Positions 7,439 to 15,733 of a stretch of DNA of 64,000 nucleotides are shown here, in pieces. Below the pieces are notes generated by a model that worked only from the letters and a program-made list of their open reading frames with translations, was not told the origin of the DNA and ran no database searches. The stretch is from Lachnospiraceae bacterium (GTDB lineage: Bacteria > Bacillota > Clostridia > Lachnospirales > Lachnospiraceae), in NCBI GenBank assembly GCA_022845895.1, contig AP025573.1, positions 1,832,501-1,896,500 of the forward strand, given 5' to 3'. The position numbers and the translations under genes were made by a program. How positions within the stretch are numbered: the first letter of the stretch is position 1; every line of letters starts with the position of its first letter.

Positions 7439-9610
7439 TTGAAAAATAAAAAGAATCATATCTGGGTGGCATTGGCAATCATTGCAGCCTTTGTTTTGTT
7501 TGCCTTTTTTGGCTGCGGAGACGACCTGAAAGGCGTAGGAGATATGCGGCTTGGGATAGACATCAAAGGAGGCGTGGAGGCGGTGTTCGAGCCTGTCGGA
7601 ATGAAGGGCACGCCGTCCGTGTCACAGATGGAAGCCGCGAGAAATGTCATCGAAAGCCGGCTGGATGCCAGGAATATAACGGACCGGGAAGTTACGGTCG
7701 ACAAAAAGGAAGGCCATATCATCGTACGGTTTCCGTGGAAGTCGGACGAAAAAGAGTTCAACCCGGAAGCCGCCATATCAGAACTTGGAGAGACGGCAAA
7801 GCTTACGTTCAGAGACCCGGATGGGAACGTTCTCATAGAGGGGCAGAACGTTAAGAAAAGCCAGCCTGTCAAAAATACCGAGACAGGAGATTATGAAGTA
7901 CAGCTTTCCTTCGACAGCAAAGGGACAGAAGAATTTGCGGAAGCCACAGGAAACCTTAAAGGCCAACAGCTTCAGATCTATATGGACGATACCCTGATAT
8001 CTGCGCCTGTCGTACAGCAGCAGATTACCGGTGGTGAAGCGGTAATAAACGGTATGGAATCCATAGATGCAGCCAGAGCGCTGTCTGAGAAGATCAACGC
8101 GGGAGCATTGCCTTTTTCCATGGAGACTTCAAATTATAATACGATTAGTCCGAGCCTTGGAAGCTACGCGCTGCAGGCGATGGTGGCAGCGGCTGCCACC
8201 GCATTTGTATTGATCTGCATATTTATGATATATAGCTACCGACTGCCCGGAGCCGTCAGCTGTCTGACGCTTATCTTCCAGATGTCGCTCCAGATACTGG
8301 CACTGTCTCTGCCGCAGTATACATTGACGCTGCCTGGAATTGCAGGTCTTATCCTGTCTGTTGGCATGGCGGTTGACGCCAATATTATTATCAGCGAACG
8401 GATTCAGGAAGAACTGAAGCGGGGGACAAGCGTGCGCCATGCTGTGCAGAACGGATATAAGAATGCCTTCTCCTCCGTGCTGGACGGCAATATAACGACG
8501 GCTGCGGTGGCCCTGATACTGATGTTGTTTGGTTCAGGCACGATGCTGAGTTTCGGCTATACCCTATTTACAGGGGTTCTCATAAACCTTCTGGCGGGGG
8601 TATGGATGTCCCGTTTCATGCTCACGTCCGTAGTACGGTATGACATGCTTCACAGAGAGAACATGTTCCGAAGAAAAAAAGAACCGAAGATGCTCCGTCT
8701 CGCATCAGGACGCAGGAAAATCTATCTGTTCACGGCTGCGGTGCTGCTGGCAGGTATTGCTGCAAGCGGTGCAAACGGCATCAGGCTTGATACCCAGTTC
8801 ACCGGCGGAGCGATTCTGCGCTATACGTATACGGGCGAAGCTGACACGGCGCAAGCCGGGGCGGCGGCAGAAGGCATACTGGACCGCCCTGTCAGTACAC
8901 AGATATCGGAAGATCCATTGTCAGGGCAGAAGAAGCTTATCCTGACATTGGCAGGAAATCAGGGAATCGCTCCGGATGAACAGGAAAAGGTGCTTAAAGC
9001 ACTTAACAAGGATAAAGAAGCAGAATATACACTGTCAGAGACATCGGTGGTCGAGCCGTACATAGGGGCCAAGGCGCTTAGGAATTCCGCCATTGCAATT
9101 GGTCTGTCCTCGCTGTTCATCGTCATCTATATCTGGATCCGTTTTTCGGCACTCTCGGGACTATCGGCCGGTATTACGGCTGTTATTGCCCTGTTGCACG
9201 ATGTAGTTATCGTATTCTTCGTGTTTGAGGTCGGAAAGATACCTCTGAACGATGCATTTGTAGCAGTTACATTGACTATCATAGGATATTCCATCAATGA
9301 TACCATAGTCCTTTATGACAGGATACGGGAGAATCTAGCACATCCGGGAAGAGAAAAGGAGAGCCTGTGCCGGCTCGTGGACCGAAGCATCACAGAGACG
9401 ATTGGCAGGTCTTTAAAGACGGCGTTCACGACTGCCCTCTGCGCGGCGGTGGTCCTTGCATTTTCATATATCTATAATATCGGATCCATCAAGATGTTTG
9501 CATTGCCACTTCTGGCCGGCGTCATCAGCGGATGTTATTCTTCCGTATGTATAGCCGGACCGTTGTGGGTAACGTGGAAGGAGTTCAGGGAAAGGAGAGC
9601 GGAAAGGTGA
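7439..9610 (+). CDS. secDF: Fused protein translocase subunit SecDF
   Basis: 723 residues, with SecD (about 1-420) and SecF (about 425-723) in one chain and about 12 membrane helices. SecD marks are GIDIKGGVEAVF near residue 40 and VGMAVDANIIISERIQEEL near 305-320; SecF marks are LDTQFTGGAIL and GYSINDTIVLYDRIREN. The protein uses the proton or sodium gradient to complete export through SecYEG. A TTG start at 7439 is supported by TTGGAGGTAACAG upstream and no better ATG. The stop overlaps the next gene's GTG start by four bases, indicating translational coupling. Confidence 0.93.
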   Translation: MKNKKNHIWVALAIIAAFVLFAFFGCGDDLKGVGDMRLGIDIKGGVEAVFEPVGMKGTPSVSQMEAARNVIESRLDARNITDREVTVDKKEGHIIVRFPWKSDEKEFNPEAAISELGETAKLTFRDPDGNVLIEGQNVKKSQPVKNTETGDYEVQLSFDSKGTEEFAEATGNLKGQQLQIYMDDTLISAPVVQQQITGGEAVINGMESIDAARALSEKINAGALPFSMETSNYNTISPSLGSYALQAMVAAAATAFVLICIFMIYSYRLPGAVSCLTLIFQMSLQILALSLPQYTLTLPGIAGLILSVGMAVDANIIISERIQEELKRGTSVRHAVQNGYKNAFSSVLDGNITTAAVALILMLFGSGTMLSFGYTLFTGVLINLLAGVWMSRFMLTSVVRYDMLHRENMFRRKKEPKMLRLASGRRKIYLFTAAVLLAGIAASGANGIRLDTQFTGGAILRYTYTGEADTAQAGAAAEGILDRPVSTQISEDPLSGQKKLILTLAGNQGIAPDEQEKVLKALNKDKEAEYTLSETSVVEPYIGAKALRNSAIAIGLSSLFIVIYIWIRFSALSGLSAGITAVIALLHDVVIVFFVFEVGKIPLNDAFVAVTLTIIGYSINDTIVLYDRIRENLAHPGREKESLCRLVDRSITETIGRSLKTAFTTALCAAVVLAFSYIYNIGSIKMFALPLLAGVISGCYSSVCIAGPLWVTWKEFRERRAER

Positions 9611-11238
9611 GAGGAACAGATATCTTGACGTTGCTTGGGGGGCTGGCCCTGTTTCTGTATGGAATGCAGATGATGAGCACTGGCCTTGAGACAGCAGCGG
9701 GTAATAAGATGAAGGCGATTCTGGAGAAACTGACTGCCAACAGAATCAAGGGTGTGCTAGTGGGGGCGGGAATAACAGCCGTCATCCAGTCTTCGTCAGC
9801 AACCACGGTCATGGTCGTCGGATTCGTTAATTCGGGCCTGATGAGCCTGAACCAGGCAGTCTGGGTCATTATGGGCGCAAATATCGGTACGACGATTACC
9901 GGGCAGCTCATTGCTCTTGATATAGGCACAGTTGCTCCGCTCATCGCATTTGCCGGTGTCGCCTGTATCTTATTTGTAAAAAACAAGCAGATATGCCATA
10001 TAAGCGAGATATTTGCTGGGCTGGGAGTGCTGTTCATAGGAATGGACATGATGGGGAAGGCGATGGAGCCGCTTCAGGACTCGGAAGCATTCATCCATTT
10101 TATGACAACCTTCAGCAATCCGCTCCTTGGCATACTGATCGGCACCATATTCACAGCTGTCATCCAGTCTTCGTCAGCCTCTGTCGGTATTCTCCAGGCG
10201 CTGGCGGGAACCGGCATGATACCGCTATCCAGCGCAGTATACATCCTGTTTGGACAGAATATCGGGACGTGCATAACGGCGGTGCTTGCCTCGATTGGGA
10301 CAAAAACAAATGCAAAGAGGACTACGATTATTCATCTGATGTTCAATATGTTAGGGACTGCAGTGTTTACTTTTGTCTGCATGGTTACACCGTTTGTGTC
10401 CTGGATGGAAGCTACGGCGCCAGGCAACCAGGTCCAGCAGATAGCCAATATACATACGACATTTAATATAGTCACGACACTTCTGCTCCTGCCATTTGGC
10501 AGCCTTATGGCAAGGACGGCGGTGCGTATACTGCCGGATAGAAAGGAAGAGACGGAAGCCATCAGACATCTGGAATATCTATCTCCCTTCGAACCGTCAT
10601 ATCCGGTAGGACATGCGGCGGCGGCACTGTCAGAGATTAGAAAAGAAGTGGCCAGGATGCTTGCCATGGCCAGAAATAATGCCGCGGCAAGTTTTGATGC
10701 TGCGCTTTACGGCGGGAATATGGCGATAGAAAAGATTGAGGCGGCAGAAGAGTACATCAACTATCTGAATACAGAGATTTCACGTTATATCGGACGGCTT
10801 ATGACAGTTGAGATGAGCGAACAGGATTCAAAACGTATCAATGCCTATTATGTGATAATCAGCAATATAGAACGTATTGGAGACCACGCAGTAAACATTG
10901 CAGGATATGCGAAAGACATGAAGAAATGGGGACTTTCCTTTTCAGGCCATGCGCTGGAAGATATACGTCAGATGAAGCAGGTGAGCCTGGAAACGCTTGA
11001 TATACTAGAATTTACAGGGGAATCTTCCGGCAGGGAGATGCTGGAGAAAACAGCGCAGAATGAGCAGAAGATAGACGATATGCAGCAGAGCTATCTGAAA
11101 AAGCAGATGAAGCGGATGAAGAATGGAGACTGTATGGCAGAAGCAGGCCTTCTGTTTTCTGAAATGCTGACGGACTTTGAAAGAATCGGCGACCATGCGC
11201 TCAATATAGCAGAATTATATGATGAGATGATGAACTGA
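9607..11238 (+). CDS. Na/Pi-cotransporter family protein with C-terminal PhoU-like domain
   Basis: 543 residues from a GTG at 9607 that overlaps the secDF stop (GTGA) and is preceded by AAAGGAGAG; a longer start at 9532 would lie wholly inside secDF. Two inverted membrane repeats carry the QSSSATT (from about residue 61) and QSSSASVG (from about residue 187) signatures of NptA/SLC34-type sodium:phosphate symporters. The last ~200 residues are helical and PhoU-like, with the repeated ERIGDHAVNIA / ERIGDHALNIA motif. The likely role is phosphate uptake or efflux coupled to sodium. A strong bidirectional terminator follows. Confidence 0.9.
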   Translation: MRGTDILTLLGGLALFLYGMQMMSTGLETAAGNKMKAILEKLTANRIKGVLVGAGITAVIQSSSATTVMVVGFVNSGLMSLNQAVWVIMGANIGTTITGQLIALDIGTVAPLIAFAGVACILFVKNKQICHISEIFAGLGVLFIGMDMMGKAMEPLQDSEAFIHFMTTFSNPLLGILIGTIFTAVIQSSSASVGILQALAGTGMIPLSSAVYILFGQNIGTCITAVLASIGTKTNAKRTTIIHLMFNMLGTAVFTFVCMVTPFVSWMEATAPGNQVQQIANIHTTFNIVTTLLLLPFGSLMARTAVRILPDRKEETEAIRHLEYLSPFEPSYPVGHAAAALSEIRKEVARMLAMARNNAAASFDAALYGGNMAIEKIEAAEEYINYLNTEISRYIGRLMTVEMSEQDSKRINAYYVIISNIERIGDHAVNIAGYAKDMKKWGLSFSGHALEDIRQMKQVSLETLDILEFTGESSGREMLEKTAQNEQKIDDMQQSYLKKQMKRMKNGDCMAEAGLLFSEMLTDFERIGDHALNIAELYDEMMN

Positions 11239-11251
11239 AATTGTAGATACA

Positions 11252-11301
11252 AATAAAATAAGCCTGTCCCCGTGAAGAATGATGGACAGGCTCATTTTAT
11301 T
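11252..11301. terminator. Bidirectional intrinsic terminator
   Basis: An 18-bp stem with one mismatch (11252-11269 with 11284-11301), rich in GC at the tip and ending in A/T runs on both sides, between convergent genes. It can end transcription of the Na/Pi symporter (+) and the DtxR-like regulator (-). Confidence 0.85.
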
Positions 11302-11328
11302 GGCAGATCTGAATCTGGAGACAGCATA

Positions 11329-11700
11329 TTATCCGGATGTGCCTCTTACATGCCTCTTGATTGCGGCAAAGCTTTCTGCGCTGATGACGTGTTCAATCCT
11401 GCATGCATCCTCTGCTGCGATATCGGGAGCGACACCCAGGTCGGCAAGCCAGGTTGACAGGAAAGTATGGCGCTCGTATACCTTTTCGGCAATTTCCCTT
11501 CCAGATGGCGTCAGCGTAATATGACCGTCGGATTCCATCGATATATATCCGTTGTTACGTAGGTTCTTCATGGCAACACTTATGCTCGGTTTGGAAAAAC
11601 CGAGTGCATTAACAATGTCGATAGAACGAACATCAGCCTTTTGCTGCTGCAGCATCAGTATCGTCTCGAGATAGTTTTCTGCAGATTCTTGTATTTTCAT
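11329..11700 (-). CDS. DtxR/MntR-family metal-dependent regulator
   Basis: 123 residues, close to the size of MntR. The N-terminal winged helix (SAENYLETILML, then GFSKPSISVAMKNLRNNGYI) is followed by the dimerisation and metal-binding helices with RHTFLSTWLADLGV and AEDACRIEHVIS. In this family those positions supply Glu, Cys and His ligands for Mn(II) or Fe(II). No SH3 domain follows, as in MntR. No metal transporter is adjacent, so the targets are unknown. The next gene upstream (the ART-like gene) is in the same direction but about 105 bp away. Confidence 0.83.
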   Translation of the reverse strand: MKIQESAENYLETILMLQQQKADVRSIDIVNALGFSKPSISVAMKNLRNNGYISMESDGHITLTPSGREIAEKVYERHTFLSTWLADLGVAPDIAAEDACRIEHVISAESFAAIKRHVRGTSG

Positions 11701-11805
11701 AATGCTCCTGCTTTCTTGATGTATTGTGATGATGTAACAATTATAGCAAGAGTAAAACCGGATTGCAAATATATACGGGCTTACGTGAAGTGGAACGTAA
11801 TAGAG

Positions 11806-12741
11806 TCAGTCATCTTCCTCCATCTCCTCTTCGTCCGGTATAGCAGACGGCACTGGACCTATCAATTGCAACGCATCATCTAAAGATAAGCTGGCTGCGC
11901 TGCAGGGCTGTATCGTATATCCGTCGTCCTTGCGGCTTGGGCCGGTAAATCTCAGCTGGCTTGGGGCAAGCAGGACCTCGCTCTGCCCTTGGTTGATATG
12001 ACTGGAAAAGCGATATTTGGAGTCGTGGTCCGGGAAGGAGGAAAATAATAGTGGAAAGCTTAAAGGGACAGTGATTTCAAAAATAATATACTGTTCCTTA
12101 TCATTTCCCGCCCATCCTTTGCAGAAGTCAAGGCTCCAGGATGTAGAACTTGGAAGTATCTCCATATGTTTTTCCTGTCCGCTTTTTAATTCCATGCGAA
12201 CTGCTCTGTATAGAATGATGGTATCGGTCAGATCTTCTGTATGTTGCCTGGTAGAGCCGATGAAATAATAGAATATCTCAGTTAGTTCTCTTGCGTTTTT
12301 ACGCATGCTTTCTTTTACTTGTCCGTCAGTATTACGCATATTCGTCACGCCGTGCGTACTGAATCTGCCAACTTCCTTAGAAAGATGCTGATTTAGCGAT
12401 AAATACTCCATCATTTGAAAAGCCGAAAGGATTGTTTTTTTGTCTTCAACGGTGGTGGACGTTTCTTTCAAGATGTCGAGTCCCTCATGTACTGTGTCGT
12501 GGATGGTTTGGAGAATCCATTCCTCATCTATGACTGCTTTTCCGGAAGTATCCAGATTGTACTCTACCTCCCGGCCATCCATGAATGCCAGCAGACGGAC
12601 GACAGGCCCCGTTTTTACGGGATGGTCATCAGCTACTTTACAAACATCGTCACGATAGACACCTCGCAGCATCTGAATCGTTTTATTTTGTAGAATAGAT
12701 GTAGCTTTTTTCACTTGCTTTTTTTCCATAGGCGCATACAT
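11806..12741 (-). CDS. Putative ADP-ribosyltransferase-fold protein (R-S-E signature)
   Basis: 311 residues from an ATG with AAGGAGGTG upstream. The N-terminal ~165 residues are mainly helical and unrecognised. The C-terminal part fits the arginine-type ADP-ribosyltransferase fold in order: LYRAV with Arg179, SSTSWS with Ser199-Thr200-Ser201, a beta-rich stretch (QYIIFEITVP), and QSEVLL with Gln253-x-Glu255, followed by an acidic tail (DEEEMEEDD). A Q-x-E rather than E-x-E triad is typical of enzymes that do not modify arginine. No signal peptide is seen, so the target would be inside the cell or reached by another route. In the ancestral order (without the island) it lay just downstream of an ABC transporter. 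The fold is inferred from motifs only. Confidence 0.6.
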   Translation of the reverse strand: MYAPMEKKQVKKATSILQNKTIQMLRGVYRDDVCKVADDHPVKTGPVVRLLAFMDGREVEYNLDTSGKAVIDEEWILQTIHDTVHEGLDILKETSTTVEDKKTILSAFQMMEYLSLNQHLSKEVGRFSTHGVTNMRNTDGQVKESMRKNARELTEIFYYFIGSTRQHTEDLTDTIILYRAVRMELKSGQEKHMEILPSSTSWSLDFCKGWAGNDKEQYIIFEITVPLSFPLLFSSFPDHDSKYRFSSHINQGQSEVLLAPSQLRFTGPSRKDDGYTIQPCSAASLSLDDALQLIGPVPSAIPDEEEMEEDD

Positions 12742-12849
12742 ATCTACACCTCCTTGCTTTTTTATATTATACACCTGCGCAAAAGGGGAAACAACAGAAA
12801 GACGATTTGAAGGAATAAAAAACAGATGGTGACAGACTGGAATATGTAG

Positions 12850-12877
12850 GCAGCTGCGTTAATTACGCGGCTGCTTT
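12850..12877 (+). terminator. Hairpin followed by short T-run in the gap 12742-12914
   Basis: A 10-bp stem with one wobble pair (12850-12859 with 12865-12874), 5-nt loop, followed by TTTT on the plus strand. No plus-strand gene precedes it, so it may instead protect the ART-like gene's promoter region. The rest of the gap 12742-12914 shows no gene. Confidence 0.3.
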
Positions 12878-12914
12878 TGTGACTGACCAAAGGGTGCAGA
12901 TCTATACAACAAAG

Positions 12915-13022
12915 TCATACCCGCTTTAGATAGATTCTTTCTATAAGATTTATCAGCGAATACAACCCCATTGCCATGATACAGAGCAGTACGATAGACA
13001 TCAGGAGCCAGTCGAGCTTAAA
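12915..13022 (-). pseudogene. 3' end of the ABC-transporter permease gene, cut off by the island
   Basis: Read on the minus strand, this piece encodes F-KLDWLLMSIVLLCIM and continues through one hydrophobic helix to IERIYLKRV and a stop, the typical last helix and basic tail of SsuC/ThiX-type permeases. It has no start of its own. The permease at 29966-30664 ends early at ...SQTFS. Joining at the shared Phe codon (13020-13022 and 29972-29974) gives ...YASQTF-KLDWLLM..., in frame and of normal family length (about 265 residues). It is therefore the displaced tail of that gene, not an independent small gene. A longer open frame up to 13166 is only read-through into island DNA. Confidence 0.9.
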
Positions 13023-13045
13023 GAGCCGGATGGGGATTCTGAAAG
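13000..13045. other. attL: left junction of the integrated island
   Basis: Permease-derived sequence lies left of TAAA (13019-13022) and island sequence right of it. Rejoining the outer halves of both junctions gives a chromosomal site with the dyad AGCCAG-N14-CTGGCT centred within one base of the shared TAAA. Rejoining the inner halves gives a site with G-rich blocks (TGGGGGA and TGGGGA) at similar distances on both sides. A short shared core without a long duplication fits serine-integrase recombination. Confidence 0.8.
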
Positions 13046-13084
13046 TTTGAATACCATGGGATAGAGTCTGAATCAATCCTTGCG

Positions 13085-13113
13085 TTGTTGTGGCTTGAAA
13101 TCTGTGATAGAAT
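13085..13113 (+). promoter_or_regulatory. Putative promoter of the GHKL kinase gene
   Basis: TTGTTG at 13085-13090, exactly 17 bp, TAGAAT at 13108-13113, 43 bp before the kinase start. It lies wholly inside the island, 62 bp from its left end. Confidence 0.5.
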
Positions 13114-13155
13114 AATTGCAACAGCAAAGGAGAAGGAAGAGGGAGAAGGGACAAG

Positions 13156-14439
13156 ATGATAATCAATGCGCTTGACAGTATGATATCGGCGCCGTTTGGG
13201 CTGATCTATATGATAATACTTACCGATGAATGGAGATTTTCTAAGAAGACGATGAGATTATCAGCCCCGCTGTTTGTATTATGCTTATTACTGGCTGATA
13301 TTTTGATTTTCTGGCGGATGGGTGTGACAGTAGAAGGAAGAGCATTGATATCTATAATCAACATCATATCCTGCGGCTTATTCTATCTTATCGTATACAA
13401 ATATCTGGACGGACGGCTTATATTCATTTTTTTCAGTGCCTGTCTGTTTATATTCATCAGCGATACGATCAGCGACTGTGTATTCTACTACACGGATATT
13501 ATCCACTTATGTATTAAAACCACCGTTTTTCTTGTAATTGGCGTATTATTATATAAGGTTTTCAGAAGGCCGTTTTTAGAGGTGATTCAGGAAATAAAGC
13601 GTGAATGGTGGTGGTTTACGATTATACCCTTATCTTTGAGCTTTACCTTTGCACTTATCATCATGGTACCCGGGCCGCTTTACCGGCATCCGGAGCTACA
13701 GCCACAGGCTATTCTGATGTGCCTGTCTGTATTCTGCGTATATGTTGCATTCTATATGTTCTTCAGGAAATTAAAAGACCACTACCGGATGGAAGGGAAC
13801 TATCAGCTGCTTAAAGTGCAGGTTTCTTCCCTGAAAAATCATGCGGACACACTCAGTGCCATGGATGGACAGTTGAAGATGTACAGGCATGATATACGTC
13901 ATTATATGCATGTTATCCATACGTGCGTCGAAAGTCATGACTGGGATTCGCTAAACCAGGTTCTGGAATCTATGAGCAGGAGTCTGGACAGCTATGATGG
14001 CAGCGGAGAGCTGAAGGTATATTCCGGGGATCCGATTATTGATGCCACCTTGTCTTTCTTTTCCGAGCGGGCAAAGGATGAGGAGATTGAACTGGATGTG
14101 TATCTGGAGAGCGTGCCGGACAAAGCTGCCGATATCACGGAATTCTCTGTCATGCTGTCCAATGCGATTGAGAATGCTTATAATGCCTGTATGCATATGA
14201 CTGACGGACAAAAGAGGATTATCCGTGTGAACGGAAGATGCGAAGGGGCCCAGTATCTTCTGGAAATTGCCAATACATATGCCGGCACGGTAGTATTTGA
14301 CAGCAAAGGTATGCCAACCGCCGCCCGGGAAGGGCATGGATATGGAACCCGGAGTATGGAAAGCTTCGTGCAGCGCTGCAAGGGATATCTGGACTTTGAC
14401 GCCAGGGACGGGTGGTTCCGGATGAGGATGATTCTTTAG
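13156..14439 (+). CDS. GHKL-domain sensor histidine kinase (AgrC/VirS-like)
   Basis: 427 residues. Residues 1-205 form about six membrane helices, and the C-terminal ~220 residues a cytoplasmic kinase. The phospho-acceptor region is RHDIRHYMHVIH (His245), the N box SNAIENAYNAC (about residues 335-345), and the G box GHGYGTRSM near 395. This layout is that of peptide-sensing kinases that pair with LytTR response regulators. No LytTR regulator gene is adjacent, so the kinase is an orphan here. The start has a GGGAGAAGGG ribosome-binding site. It is the first gene inside the left end of the island. Confidence 0.85.
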   Translation: MIINALDSMISAPFGLIYMIILTDEWRFSKKTMRLSAPLFVLCLLLADILIFWRMGVTVEGRALISIINIISCGLFYLIVYKYLDGRLIFIFFSACLFIFISDTISDCVFYYTDIIHLCIKTTVFLVIGVLLYKVFRRPFLEVIQEIKREWWWFTIIPLSLSFTFALIIMVPGPLYRHPELQPQAILMCLSVFCVYVAFYMFFRKLKDHYRMEGNYQLLKVQVSSLKNHADTLSAMDGQLKMYRHDIRHYMHVIHTCVESHDWDSLNQVLESMSRSLDSYDGSGELKVYSGDPIIDATLSFFSERAKDEEIELDVYLESVPDKAADITEFSVMLSNAIENAYNACMHMTDGQKRIIRVNGRCEGAQYLLEIANTYAGTVVFDSKGMPTAAREGHGYGTRSMESFVQRCKGYLDFDARDGWFRMRMIL

Positions 14440-14501
14440 TTCATGCGGAATATGACCAATTAGCTTTGTAATAAAATATGGATTCAGGGAGGAAGAAAAA
14501 T

Positions 14502-15497
14502 ATGAAACAAGAATTAGCGTCATTATGTGAAAAATTCATTGTGAACAGAGACACGATTAAGGGTGCGTTCGCATGGGACAGCGCTTATATATATCCAGTC
14601 TGCGCAGCCATCTTTACGGACAAAGGCCAGTTGGCAGATGTGGAACAGATGAGACGCTGTAGAGATATTTTGAGAGAGCAGACTGGAATCTTTTCTAATT
14701 TCAGGGGGACGGTCAAGCTTGCCATGATTTCTATGTTGGCGGTAGACGGGAACCCGGAAGGGAAGCTTCAAAAGTCTCTTTACGTATATAACGCTCTGAA
14801 GCGTCTTTTCTTCACCTCATCGTATCTGCCCCTGGCATCCATGATTATTGCAGATATAGCCGAGCCTGGCGTATATGAAGAGATTGCCGGACGTACACGA
14901 CATATTTATGATTTGATGAAGGCAGAACACCCCTTTCTGACATCCGGTGAGGACAGTGTGTTTGCCGCACTGCTGGCATTATCTGAACTTACAGATGAAC
15001 AGATAGCAGAGGAGTCGGAAAAGTGCTATGAGATATTAAAAGCTGATTTTTTTTCGGGGAATGCGGTGCAGTCTCTGAGCCACGTACTGGCGCTGGGAGA
15101 AGGATCTGCGCGGGAAAAATGCGAAAGAACGATAGAATTGTACAGAGGCCTGAAAAGGAAGGGGCATAAATACGGAACAAGCTATGAATTGCCTACCTTG
15201 GGTGTGCTGGGATTGCTGCCATTGGAACTGGACGTCCTGATTGAGGAACTGGCAGAAATTGACGGTTTCCTGTCAGGACAGAAAGGCTTCGGAGTATGGG
15301 GAACCGGGAAGAAGCAGCGGCTCATGTATGCGGGGATGCTGCTGGCCAGCTACTATATAGAACAGGAGGGCAGTCCGGTGATGACATCGGCAGCAATCGG
15401 CAGTACCATTTCGCTGATTGCAGCACAGCAGGCAGCGATGTGTGCTGCTGTTGCGGCATCATCTGCCGCAGCGGCAAGTTCAGGTTCCGCAGATTAA
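14502..15497 (+). CDS. DUF4003-family protein
   Basis: 331 residues from the ATG at 14502, chosen because GGGAGGAAG lies at proper distance; an ATG at 14478 precedes that site. The sequence is mostly alpha-helical, without a signal peptide, and ends in a low-complexity Ala/Ser tail (residues about 300-328). Phrases such as FRGTVKLAMISMLAVDGNPE and LGVLGLLPLELDVLIEE match my memory of the DUF4003 family, whose function is unknown. It follows the GHKL kinase by about 60 bp in the same direction. Confidence 0.72.
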   Translation: MKQELASLCEKFIVNRDTIKGAFAWDSAYIYPVCAAIFTDKGQLADVEQMRRCRDILREQTGIFSNFRGTVKLAMISMLAVDGNPEGKLQKSLYVYNALKRLFFTSSYLPLASMIIADIAEPGVYEEIAGRTRHIYDLMKAEHPFLTSGEDSVFAALLALSELTDEQIAEESEKCYEILKADFFSGNAVQSLSHVLALGEGSAREKCERTIELYRGLKRKGHKYGTSYELPTLGVLGLLPLELDVLIEELAEIDGFLSGQKGFGVWGTGKKQRLMYAGMLLASYYIEQEGSPVMTSAAIGSTISLIAAQQAAMCAAVAASSAAAASSGSAD

Positions 15498-15577
15498 CCT
15501 CTTCAGGCAATGGAATATAATAAACAGAATACCCATATCCATATATGGAAGAAACCATAATATGTGTGGGTGAAAAT

Positions 15578-15733
15578 ATGCCGGAGAAGCTTACTGTAAG
15601 AGATAATGCAAAAGTGATGAAGGAAGAAAGCATTATGTGCAGGATACTGCGCCTGCTGGCGGAGGAACATCTGATAAGCCTTGAGGAAGAGCTGAGAGGG
15701 AAAGCGGTATTCCAAAAGGAAGCCGAAGAATGA
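15578..15733 (+). CDS. Small SHOCT-like protein preceding the recombinase
   Basis: About 51 residues from the ATG at 15578; an ATG at 15545 or one at 15635 (behind AAGGAAG) is also possible. The C-terminal half (ILRLLAEEHLISLEEELR) resembles the SHOCT helix-turn-helix hairpin. Such small proteins are often found next to clostridial serine recombinases. Its stop overlaps the recombinase start by four bases (ATGA), indicating coupled translation. It may be a directionality or regulatory partner, but this is only inferred from position. Confidence 0.6.
   Translation: MPEKLTVRDNAKVMKEESIMCRILRLLAEEHLISLEEELRGKAVFQKEAEE

Noticed and set aside
12915..13166. An 83-codon minus-strand open frame taken as a small membrane protein gene
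   Set aside because: Only the part up to 13022 resembles a protein family, and it is the missing tail of the split permease. The rest is chance read-through into island DNA.
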